Assembly (NCBI GenBank): GCA_036723735.1
Contig: DAIMGT010000019.1
Coordinates: 1-52,021, forward strand
Origin: UBA4656 sp002405525
GTDB lineage: Bacteria > Pseudomonadota > Gammaproteobacteria > Xanthomonadales > Ahniellaceae
Direction of reading: 5' to 3'
DNA: 52,021 bases
Positions 8,861 through 16,349 of the stretch are shown piece after piece. Position 1 is the stretch's first letter; each line of letters begins with the position of its first letter. The notes below the pieces were generated by a model that saw only the letters and a program-made list of their open reading frames with translations, had not been told where the DNA came from and ran no database searches. The translations under genes and the position numbers were made by a program.

Positions 8861-10450
8861 TCAGGTCAACCGCTGCACCGCCAGCAGCGTCAGGTCGTCG
8901 CTCTGGGGTTCGTTGCCGACGAAGGCGGCCAACGCCCCGCGCAGGGCGGCGATGGCGTCCTGCGCGGAGGCGGCGCCCGCCAGCGCGCCACTCACCCGGT
9001 CGAGTCCGAACAGCTCGCCCGCCGGGCTGTGCGCCTCGTCGAGCCCGTCGGTGTAGAGCAGTAGCAGTTCTCCGGGCTCCAGCGTGTGGCGGTTGGCTGT
9101 GTAGGTCGGTTCCGACATGGCGCCGAGCGGCGGGCCGCCGTCGACCGCGAGCGGGGCCACCGTGCCGTCGGTGCGACGCACCAGCGGCGCCGGGTGGCCG
9201 GCCGCCGCGAGTTCCAGCGCGCCGCTGCGCGGTTCGATGACCAGCACCAGCATGGTCACGAACATGCCGGCCTCCAGTTCCGCGTACAGGCTGCGGTTGA
9301 GGTCGTCGAGCAGTTCGGTGGCGCGCCGGGTGCGACCCGCAGCCTGCCGCAGCGCGGCGCCGAGGCGCGCCATGTAGAGCGCGCCCGAAACGGCCTTGCC
9401 CGAGACGTCGGCGACGACCAGTGCCTGACGGCCGTCGGCGAGCGCGAGGAAGTCGTAGTGGTCGCCGCCGATCACCCGCGCTGCGGCGTAATCGTCGACG
9501 ATCGCGTAGCCGGACAGCGCCGGCGGGGCCTGCGGCAGGAAGCGCTGCTGGATGCGCCGCGCCAGTGCGAGGTCGTTGCGGTCGGTCTCGCCGTCGCGGT
9601 CGGGCTCGCGCGCGGGCGCGAGCAGGCAGGCGAGCAGGTTGGCGGCGCCGACCAGCGCTTCGCGGTCCGAGGCGCGCAGCGCCTGCTCGTCCTTCAGGCT
9701 GTCGAGGTAGAGCGCCCCGAGCGCCTCGCCCTGGTGGCGCAGCGGGATCGCGGCCGCCGCGCCATACAGCGGCGCCATGCGCAGGCGGTCGGTCAGCAGT
9801 CTGCGCTCCCGCGCGTCGACCAGCAGCAGGCCGCTGGTGTGGCGCAGCGACTCCAGCGCCATTGGGGCCAGCGCCGCGGGGTCCGCGTCGCGCTGGTCGC
9901 GGAAGGCCGCGCCGAGCGGGTTGAGGCCGTGGCCGACCGGCGCCACCACGAACAGCAGCGCCCGGTCGACGCGAGGCAGGGCGCGCAGCAGCGCGGCCAG
10001 TGCGCGCGCGGCCAGCGCCGGAGCGTCGAGGGACTCGCCGCCGAGTTCGCCGAGATCGCAGAACAGGCGCACCCGCGACAGCAATTCCTGGAACACCCGC
10101 GCAGCGCCGTCGCCGGGCACCGCCGGTAGCGGCGTGGCCGGGGTCGGCGTGGCGGCTGGCGGACGCGAACTGCCGAAGCGCAGCACGACCTGGCCGATGC
10201 CGATCCGGTCGCCGTTCGCGAGCCGCCGCGGGGCGTCGATCCGCACGTCGTTGACCAGCACGCCGTTCGCGCTGCCGAGGTCGGCCACCAGCCACGCGCC
10301 GAGCTCGGGCCGCAGTTCGGCGTGGCGGCGCGAAATCGTCACATCGTCGATCCGGACGTCCGCCAGATCTCCGCGGCCGATCGTGACCAGGCAGTCGAAG
10401 CTGAAGTTGGCGCCAGCCAGCGGACCGGTTTCGACGAACAGTTCTGGCAT
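8861..10450 (-). CDS. FHA-GAF-SpoIIE (PP2C-family) serine phosphatase
   Basis: 529 residues. FHA domain at 1-92 with GR (25-26), SRRH (40-43) and SANGVLVN; a GAF-like sensor at about 120-275; and a SpoIIE/PP2C phosphatase to the end, with metal-binding motifs GGDHYDF, VVADVSGKAVSGAL and SDDLTLLAV all intact. It should be an active Mn/Mg-dependent phosphatase acting on phosphoserine STAS proteins, recruited or controlled through phosphothreonine binding. The start at 10450 puts the FHA domain directly at the N-terminus. It converges with the STAS gene (73 bp between stop codons), a typical pairing of partner-switching regulators. The upstream region is occupied by a dispersed repeat. Confidence 0.88.
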   Translation of the reverse strand: MPELFVETGPLAGANFSFDCLVTIGRGDLADVRIDDVTISRRHAELRPELGAWLVADLGSANGVLVNDVRIDAPRRLANGDRIGIGQVVLRFGSSRPPAATPTPATPLPAVPGDGAARVFQELLSRVRLFCDLGELGGESLDAPALAARALAALLRALPRVDRALLFVVAPVGHGLNPLGAAFRDQRDADPAALAPMALESLRHTSGLLLVDARERRLLTDRLRMAPLYGAAAAIPLRHQGEALGALYLDSLKDEQALRASDREALVGAANLLACLLAPAREPDRDGETDRNDLALARRIQQRFLPQAPPALSGYAIVDDYAAARVIGGDHYDFLALADGRQALVVADVSGKAVSGALYMARLGAALRQAAGRTRRATELLDDLNRSLYAELEAGMFVTMLVLVIEPRSGALELAAAGHPAPLVRRTDGTVAPLAVDGGPPLGAMSEPTYTANRHTLEPGELLLLYTDGLDEAHSPAGELFGLDRVSGALAGAASAQDAIAALRGALAAFVGNEPQSDDLTLLAVQRLT

Positions 10451-10533
10451 CCGCGGCACCCTCGCAAGACTCGGCAGTGTGCCACAGCACACACGCCGGC
10501 CGCCGTGGCAACATGATCGCCTTCGCCGCGCCA

Positions 10534-10690
10534 CCAGGGCGTTGAGAAACACCCTGCCAGGGCGCGGCACGGATGCAGCGCCCGCGAATCGATCGCGTCA
10601 GCGATTGATTCGTCGGGAGCGAGTACGGACCCGTGCCGGACTCGCAACGTTGGATAAGTGCGGGAAAGCACTTTCTCGATATCTTGCTAG
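10534..10690 (-). repeat. Structured dispersed element, copy A
   Basis: One of four copies in the window (others at 11211, 32408, 42731). On the minus strand it starts CTAGCAAGATATCGAGAAAG and ends in the hairpin CAGGGTGTT-tctc-AACGCCCTG. The outer ends are imperfect inverted repeats of about 17 bp (consensus YAGCAGGRYGTYGAGAAA). The interior has an AATCGATCGC/GCGATT stem. It lies between the phosphatase gene and the MAPEG gene, ending 12 bp before the MAPEG start. Confidence 0.85.
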
Positions 10691-10702
10691 AGGATCAGGA
10701 CC

Positions 10703-11077
10703 ATGACGATCGCGTACTGGTGTGTGCTGGTTGCAGCGTTCCTTCCCTTCGTGTTCACCGGCGTCGCCAAGTTCGCCGGGCCGGGCTTCAACAACCGGCG
10801 GCCACGTGAATTCCAGGCCACGCTCACCGGATTGCGCGGCCGGGCCCACGCCGCGCACCTGAACTCCTTCGAGGCGTTCCCGCCGTTCGCGGCGGCCGTG
10901 ATCATCGCCCACCAGTTGCAGGCGCCGCAGGCGACGGTGGACGCGCTGGCCCTGGCGTTCGTCGCGCTGCGCGGCGTGTACGGCGCGCTCTACATCGCCG
11001 ACCTGCACTGGTGGCGCAGCATCGTGTGGACGCTCGGCGTGGCCTGTGTGGTTGCGCTGTTCGTGGTCGCCGCCTGA
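10703..11077 (+). CDS. MAPEG-family membrane protein
   Basis: 124 residues with about four membrane helices. The helix 2 region has NRRPREFQATLTGLRGRAHAAHLN and EAFPPFAAAVI, matching the MAPEG (membrane-associated eicosanoid/glutathione metabolism) family found widely in bacteria with unknown substrate. AGGATCAGG precedes the ATG, immediately next to the end of element copy A, so the promoter must lie within or beyond that element. Function beyond the family is not inferable. Confidence 0.8.
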   Translation: MTIAYWCVLVAAFLPFVFTGVAKFAGPGFNNRRPREFQATLTGLRGRAHAAHLNSFEAFPPFAAAVIIAHQLQAPQATVDALALAFVALRGVYGALYIADLHWWRSIVWTLGVACVVALFVVAA

Positions 11078-11210
11078 TCGTCTGCCAGGCGGCGGACCAT
11101 GGGCGGCTCGCGCCCGGGCCGTGGAACCACCGCGCCCCGGGGAAGTACGTCGTCCAGCCCGGCCGCACGGTCAGCGGCGGGGGCGCGACGACTTGCCCAG
11201 AGGCTCCGTG

Positions 11211-11365
11211 GCAGGGCGTCGGGAAACACCCTGCTGGCGTCCGGCTGGACGCTGCGCCCGCGAATCGATCGCGTAAGCGATTGAGTCGTCGCGAGCGAGT
11301 CCGAACCCTGCCGAACTCGCGACGTCGAGACAGTGCGGGAACGCACGTGCTCAATATCCTGCTAG
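11211..11365 (-). repeat. Structured dispersed element, copy B
   Basis: Same family and orientation as copy A. On the minus strand it starts CTAGCAGGATATTGAGCACG and ends with the hairpin CAGGGTGTT-tccc-GACGCCCTG. The stop codon (TAG) of the convergent DUF4384 gene is the second to fourth base of the element. Confidence 0.85.
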
Positions 11366-12024
11366 GGCACGTGGCGCAGCCGCCAGCGATGGATCGCGAC
11401 GCCGGGCCCGGCCGTGGCGACGATCGCATCGAGGCCTCCGGCCGCGTCCGCGGCCGAGCCGGCCGCGCCCAGCGCCGCCAGCGTCGCGACCTTCGACCCG
11501 AGCGCCACCAGAGGCCGCTCGGACAGCACCAGCAGAACTTCCTCCGCGGGCGCCTCGCTCTCCACCGTATAGCTCTGGTGCGCACCCTGCACGGTGCCGG
11601 GCAGTTCGTGCTCGCCCGGCGGCAGCGGGTTCCGGGTGTCCAGCACGGCGAGCGGGAACATCACCGTGGGCGCCGCGCCCTCGACCTGGTTGAAGGCGTA
11701 GACGTGGAGTTCGCGGTCGCTGCTGATACCGATCCGCAGGCGGTCGCCGACGCGCACGTCCGCTTGCGGCGGCAGGCGCTCCGGCTCCGGTGCCGCGCCG
11801 ACCCGCGCCAACTGCACGTCGATCGCGGCGAAAGGATCGCTGGCGGCGTCCGTAGGGCCCGGGTCGGGCGTGGACCATGTCGCCGGCGCGCCGGGCGGCG
11901 GCGCGGCGGGCCGCGTGCCGGGCGCGTTGGCGGTCGGTTCGCCGAACAGGAACACCGCCGCCACCACCGCGGCGAGCGCCAGCCCGAGCAGCGCGGTGGC
12001 GCGGTAGGAACGCCGCGCGCTCAT
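11362..12024 (-). CDS. Membrane-anchored DUF4384-like protein
   Basis: 220 residues. A single N-terminal membrane helix (about 11-28) is followed by a Pro/Ala-rich linker and a beta-rich domain. The segment DRLRIGISSDRELHVYAFNQ, then MFPLAVLDTRNPLPPGEHELPG, resembles DUF4384, a periplasmic module often linked to Ser/Thr kinase or caspase-like systems; that match is from memory. Its ATG overlaps the TGA of a vestigial DUF4286 reading frame (12021-12098), so translation may be coupled to upstream genes. Its own TAG stop lies inside repeat copy B. It is the last gene of a minus-strand operon starting at 14656. Confidence 0.65.
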   Translation of the reverse strand: MSARRSYRATALLGLALAAVVAAVFLFGEPTANAPGTRPAAPPPGAPATWSTPDPGPTDAASDPFAAIDVQLARVGAAPEPERLPPQADVRVGDRLRIGISSDRELHVYAFNQVEGAAPTVMFPLAVLDTRNPLPPGEHELPGTVQGAHQSYTVESEAPAEEVLLVLSERPLVALGSKVATLAALGAAGSAADAAGGLDAIVATAGPGVAIHRWRLRHVP

Positions 12025-12098
12025 CGCCCGTACTCCGCGACCAGATCAGCCACACGACACTGGGCCGCAAGGCGACCTCCGCACCGCGCAAGCGCCTC
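12021..12098 (-). pseudogene. Vestige of a duplicated DUF4286 gene 3' end
   Basis: A 25-codon open stretch plus stop encodes a peptide ending RVADLVAEYGR*, matching the last 25 residues of the adjacent DUF4286 protein (RVSELVAEYAR*) at 15 of 25 positions without gaps. No matching start is present. The TGA overlaps the ATG of the DUF4384 gene. It looks like the tail of an older tandem paralogue, kept perhaps as a translational-coupling leader. Confidence 0.7.
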
Positions 12099-12115
12099 AC
12101 CCCTGTGTCGCGGCA

Positions 12116-12424
12116 TCATCGAGCGTACTCCGCGACCAGTTCACTGACACGGCGGTTGGCCGTGAACCGATCCCCGAACCGCGCGAGGCCCTCGGCACGC
12201 AGCCGCGGCGCGTGGTCGCGCAGGTAGTCCTCCAGCGCCGCGCGGCCGGCGAGGTGGTAGCGCACGCTGTAGACCGTGCGCCCGGGCTCGCCGTCCTCGA
12301 CCAGCAGTTCGGCGCGGGTGAATCCCGGGATGGCGAGGATCTCGGCCACATGGGGGCCCAGCCATTCGCGATAGGCGCCGGCGATGTCGTCCTCCACCGA
12401 GGCGCGAACTTCGTAGACGATCAA
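12116..12424 (-). CDS. DUF4286 family protein
   Basis: 102 residues, starting MIVYEVRASVEDDIAGAYREWL and matching the DUF4286 family of small cytosolic ferredoxin-like-fold proteins (relatives of monooxygenase-type dimers), whose function is unknown. A TTG start at 12424 is chosen because GAGGAG lies at ideal spacing upstream and the family begins at this point; upstream ATGs would extend into the neighbouring gene. It lies 10 bp after the DUF3667 gene in the same operon. Confidence 0.8.
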   Translation of the reverse strand: MIVYEVRASVEDDIAGAYREWLGPHVAEILAIPGFTRAELLVEDGEPGRTVYSVRYHLAGRAALEDYLRDHAPRLRAEGLARFGDRFTANRRVSELVAEYAR

Positions 12425-12434
12425 TGCGGTCTCC

Positions 12435-13673
12435 TCACAGACTGAACAGGCCGAGCAGCACGGCCAGGGCGATGCCGAGGCTGAACAGCACCATGTAGGC
12501 GCTTGCGACCACCCCGAACTTGAGCAGGGTGACGAGCCAGCCCTGGCGATAGATGCGCTTTTGCATGAGAAGCAGGTAGATCGGGACCCAGACCGCCATC
12601 GCCGCCTCGACGCCGGCCAGCGCGCCCGACAGCCAGGCGCGACCCTCGCCCCAGACCTCGCCGGCGGTGGCGACGAGGGTGAGCAGAAGCAGCGACAGGA
12701 AAATGAAGGCATGGCTGTGCAGGGCCACCAGCATGTGCTCCATGTAAAGACGCCGCTTGAACAGGTACACGAGCTTCAGGAACAGCGCGAACAGCGGCAC
12801 CATCAGGAAGGTGGCGGGCGGGATGGCGCCGAAGAAGGCGTCGATCAGCGGCCGCGGGTTTTCCCGCGCGTGGCGCATGGCATCTTGTGCGCGGCCGAGC
12901 CGTGCGTTGATCTCGGCGTTGGCGAAATCGGGCAGCCAGCCGATGCGAACCGGATTGCTCTCCGGGTCCCAGGGGACGTCGCCGAACCTGATCTCGCCGA
13001 CTGACGGGGATGGGTCCGACGGCGGCGCGCGGCCGTCGGCGCGCGCCTTCGCCGCTTCGGCCAGCCAGGCCTTGCGCAGTTCGGCTGCCCTGCGCAGTTC
13101 GTCCGCGTCGGCCGACGATTCACCGAACGAAACGTTGACCTCGGCTTGCGGGCTGGCAGCCGCGGATGTGTCGTCCGCGACCGCATCCCCGTCGCGCTGT
13201 CCGCGCAGCGCGGCGGCCAGCGCCGCATCGACCTCGGCGTCGCCCTGCGCCGACGCGATCCTCGCGAGGCCGCGCTCTTCGGCCGGCACCAGCTCGGTGT
13301 CGGCGGTGGAGACCCGCAGCGCGAGGAAGCTGAGCACGCACAGGAAGAAAAACAGCCGGAACGGGGTGACATAACGCACCCGCCGCCCGGCGAAGTACTC
13401 CAGCGTGAGGTGGCCCGGCCAGAAATACAGCGGCCCCAACGTGCGCAGCAGCCGGTTGTCGATGCTGAACACCGTGTCGAGGAAATCGCCGAGGATGCTG
13501 CCGAAGCGGCGGATCAGCCCCTTCTTCGGCTGGCCGCAGGCGAAGCAGAACTCGCCCCAGGTGGCTGCGCCGCAGTTGGGGCATTCCTCGCCTGACTCGG
13601 CGGCGGCAGGGGCCGCGCGCGGCGCGGGCGTCGGAGGCGGCGCTGCCTGCGGGGTGGGGGGCAGGGTGTTCAT
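12435..13673 (-). CDS. DUF3667 zinc-ribbon membrane protein
   Basis: 412 residues. After a Pro/Ala-rich N-terminus comes a four-cysteine zinc ribbon, CPNCGAATWGEFCFACGQ (about 31-48), then the DUF3667-typical FWPGHLTLEYFAGRRVRYV motif leading into a membrane helix. A charged 150-residue periplasmic or cytosolic loop follows, and then four or so C-terminal membrane helices. The start ATG overlaps the stop of the upstream SDR gene (ATGA). Family function is unknown. Confidence 0.82.
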   Translation of the reverse strand: MNTLPPTPQAAPPPTPAPRAAPAAAESGEECPNCGAATWGEFCFACGQPKKGLIRRFGSILGDFLDTVFSIDNRLLRTLGPLYFWPGHLTLEYFAGRRVRYVTPFRLFFFLCVLSFLALRVSTADTELVPAEERGLARIASAQGDAEVDAALAAALRGQRDGDAVADDTSAAASPQAEVNVSFGESSADADELRRAAELRKAWLAEAAKARADGRAPPSDPSPSVGEIRFGDVPWDPESNPVRIGWLPDFANAEINARLGRAQDAMRHARENPRPLIDAFFGAIPPATFLMVPLFALFLKLVYLFKRRLYMEHMLVALHSHAFIFLSLLLLTLVATAGEVWGEGRAWLSGALAGVEAAMAVWVPIYLLLMQKRIYRQGWLVTLLKFGVVASAYMVLFSLGIALAVLLGLFSL

Positions 13674-14656
13674 GCGTGTATCAGCATGTCCTGCTCGCGC
13701 AGCCAGGCGATCGTGTCGTCGAGCAGGATGTCGAGCGGCGTGATGCGGTAGTCGAGTTCGCGCATTGCACGCGAGGAGTCCACCGAAAGACGGTGGCAGG
13801 TGAACTGCGCCGCCTCGGCGGTGAGCGCGGGACGCAGGCCGCGCAGCCGCGACAGCGCTTCCTGCACGCGCGCGTAGGCCTTGAGCGCGAACGCCGGCGT
13901 AGCGCGCTTCGGGACCGGACGGCCCAGCCTCGCGCCGATCCGCGCGATCAGGTCGAGGAAGCTCGCGTGCTCGCCGCCGAGCAGGAAGGACCGGCCCCAG
14001 CAGTCGCGCTGCCAGGCCGCGACGTGGGCACGCGCGACCTCGCGCACGTCGGCGAAGGCGCCCGATCCCGGCGGCGCGCCGGGCAGTTCGCCGCGGTCGA
14101 CCAGTTGCACCAGGCGCGCCCAATTGCGCGTGTCGCCGGGACCGAAGATGTGCGCCGGATAAAGGATCGCCGCGCGCAGCCCGTCCGCCATCGCCTCCCG
14201 CACGGCTTCCTCGCCGAGGAACTTGGTGCGCTCGTAGCTGACCCAGGATCGCCCACCGAGGCGCGCGCTGTCTTCGGTCAACGTTCCGTGGGCCAGGTGG
14301 CTGAAGCAGGACACGCTGGCGGTGTGCACGAAGCGAACCCCGTGGGCGAGCGCCGCGCGCGCCAGCGCGCGGGTGCCGTCGACGTTGATCGTCCGCTGCC
14401 GCGCGGCCTCCGCCTTCCAGGTGCTGGTGTCGGCCGCCGCGTGGAACACGGCATCGAGTCCGGCATCGACCGCCGCGGCCAGCGACTGCGGTCGCTCCAG
14501 GTCGCCGCGCACGGGCTCCACGCCGGCCGCGCGCAGCGCGTCGTCGGCGGCCTGCGAGCGCGACAGGGCGCGCACGGTCGCGCCCGCGGCGCGCAGTTCG
14601 CGCAGCAGGTGCAGGCCGACGAAGCCGGTCGCGCCGGTGAGCAGTACAGTGGGCAT
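13670..14656 (-). CDS. Extended SDR / NAD-dependent epimerase-dehydratase family protein
   Basis: 328 residues. The Rossmann motif TGATGFVG (7-14) lies at the very N-terminus and the catalytic YxxxK appears as YERTK, typical of extended SDRs acting on nucleotide sugars, dihydroflavonols or 3-beta-hydroxysteroids. The FAD/sugar specificity residues cannot be read from sequence alone, so the substrate is open. It is first in a four-gene minus-strand operon and divergent from the MATE gene with 79 bp between them. Confidence 0.85.
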   Translation of the reverse strand: MPTVLLTGATGFVGLHLLRELRAAGATVRALSRSQAADDALRAAGVEPVRGDLERPQSLAAAVDAGLDAVFHAAADTSTWKAEAARQRTINVDGTRALARAALAHGVRFVHTASVSCFSHLAHGTLTEDSARLGGRSWVSYERTKFLGEEAVREAMADGLRAAILYPAHIFGPGDTRNWARLVQLVDRGELPGAPPGSGAFADVREVARAHVAAWQRDCWGRSFLLGGEHASFLDLIARIGARLGRPVPKRATPAFALKAYARVQEALSRLRGLRPALTAEAAQFTCHRLSVDSSRAMRELDYRITPLDILLDDTIAWLREQDMLIHA

Positions 14657-14735
14657 CCGCTGTGGCGTCCGCAGCCGTGGGCGGGCAGGGCGCCCGCCGC
14701 GCTACGATACCGGGCCGCTCTTGCGCGTCTCAATC

Positions 14736-16136
14736 ATGCCCGACGTCACCGTGCGCGCGCGACTCGGCAGCGAGGTCGCCGCGACCTTCGTGCTCGCCCT
14801 GCCGATCGTGGTCGGGCAGCTGCTGACGGTGGCGATGAACACCATCGACACGGTGCTTGCCGGCCGCCTCGGGACCCAGGTCCTGGCGGCGGTGTCGCAG
14901 GGCTACCAGATCTGGGTGGTCGCGCTGCTGGTGGTGATCGGGATCATGCTGGCGGTCACGCCATCGGCGGCGCAGCTCGACGGAGCGGGCCGCCGCGACG
15001 CGGTGGGCGCGGTGTTCCGCCAGTCGTTGTGGCTGGCCGCGTCGGCCGGAATCGCCCTGCTGCTCGCGGTTCGGCATGGCGAGCCGCTGCTGCGGCTGGC
15101 GCGGGTGGCGCCGGAGATCGTGCCGGAAGCCGTGGCCTTCCTGCGTGCGATTTCCTGGGGGGCGCCCGCGCTGGCGCTGTTCTTCGCCTGCAAGAACACC
15201 AGCGAGGGCCTGTCCCTGTCGCGGCCGACGATGTACTTCAGCCTGCTCGGGGTTTTGGTCCTGTTTCCGGCCGCCTGGGTGCTGATGTACGGCCGGCTCG
15301 GGTTTCCGGCGCTCGGCGCCGCCGGTGCGGGCTACGCCCACGCGATCGCGCTGTGGGCACAGGCGCTCGGTTTCCTGGTCTACCTCGGCCTGCGCGGCCG
15401 CTACCGCGCAGCGCGGCTTTTCGAGCGCTTCGATCCGCCCGATCCGCGCGCGATACTCGGCCTGCTCCGGATCGGCGTGCCGATGGGCACCGCGCTGATC
15501 ATGGAGGGCGGGCTGTTCGTCGCCACCGCCTTGCTGGTGGGTTCACTCGGCGCGGTGCCGGCCGGCGCCCACGCGATCGCGATCAACGTCGCATCGCTGA
15601 CGTTCATGGTGCCGCTGGGCATCGCGATGGCGACGACGGTGCGGGTCGGCAACGCGGTCGGGCGGCGCGATCCGGAAGCGATCGCGCTCGCCGCCAAGGC
15701 CAGCCTGGTGCTGGTGGTGGCTTCGCAGGTGCTCTCGGCTGGCGCGATGTTTGCCTTCCCGCAGGCCATCGCCGGCCTGTACTCGGACGATCTGGCGGTG
15801 GTCGCCATGGCCGGCGGTCTTCTATGGTACGCGGCCGTGTTCCAGGCCAGCGACGGCATCCAGGCGCTGGCCAACGGCGCGCTGCGCGGGCTCAAGGACA
15901 CCGCCGTGCCGGCGCTGATCACGGTGCTGGCCTACTGGGGGGTGGGCTTCCCGCTCGGCTGGTGGCTCGGTCTGCGGGAGGGCTGGGGCGCCAGTGGCCT
16001 CTGGGTCGGTCTGATCGCGGGGCTGACGGTGGCCGCGGCGCTGCTGTCGGCGCGATTCCTGGCCCGCCTGCGGTACTTCCGCCGCGAAGGCGTACCCCCG
16101 GCGCTGGCCGGCGAGCCCCCGCCGCCTTCGCCCTGA
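14736..16136 (+). CDS. MATE-family multidrug/toxin efflux transporter
   Basis: 466 residues with twelve hydrophobic segments in two homologous halves, as in NorM. The N-terminal half has LPIVVGQLLTVAMNTIDTVLAGRLG, the conserved MATE opening with the Asp after TxxNTID, and the second half repeats it with GVPMGTALIMEGGLFVATALLVG. It would exchange Na+ or H+ for cationic organic compounds. The start at 14736 follows a short AT-bearing stretch (TACGAT) but no strong ribosome-binding site is evident. Confidence 0.9.
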   Translation: MPDVTVRARLGSEVAATFVLALPIVVGQLLTVAMNTIDTVLAGRLGTQVLAAVSQGYQIWVVALLVVIGIMLAVTPSAAQLDGAGRRDAVGAVFRQSLWLAASAGIALLLAVRHGEPLLRLARVAPEIVPEAVAFLRAISWGAPALALFFACKNTSEGLSLSRPTMYFSLLGVLVLFPAAWVLMYGRLGFPALGAAGAGYAHAIALWAQALGFLVYLGLRGRYRAARLFERFDPPDPRAILGLLRIGVPMGTALIMEGGLFVATALLVGSLGAVPAGAHAIAINVASLTFMVPLGIAMATTVRVGNAVGRRDPEAIALAAKASLVLVVASQVLSAGAMFAFPQAIAGLYSDDLAVVAMAGGLLWYAAVFQASDGIQALANGALRGLKDTAVPALITVLAYWGVGFPLGWWLGLREGWGASGLWVGLIAGLTVAAALLSARFLARLRYFRREGVPPALAGEPPPPSP

Positions 16137-16349
16137 ACCTCGGCGCCGGCCCCGCGATCCCTCGGGCGCGTGGGACCGGCCACTTTCGAAACGCGCGGGC
16201 CGCGGGCGTCCGCAGGGGGCTCTGGGGGGCTCGCAAGCGCGGTCGCCGCCGCCCCGGCTTCACCCGCGGCATGCATGACCTTCGTGCAGGGGCGGCGGAA
16301 CGGGCTTGGGGTAGTCTAGGAGCCTCCTGCAACCCACCGCGATCCCGCC

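Noticed and set aside
10534..11365. The pair of element copies A and B flanking the MAPEG gene as a composite transposon.
   Set aside because: The copies are in direct orientation and no transposase lies between them; the MAPEG gene has the same composition as its neighbours. A mobile unit is not supported.
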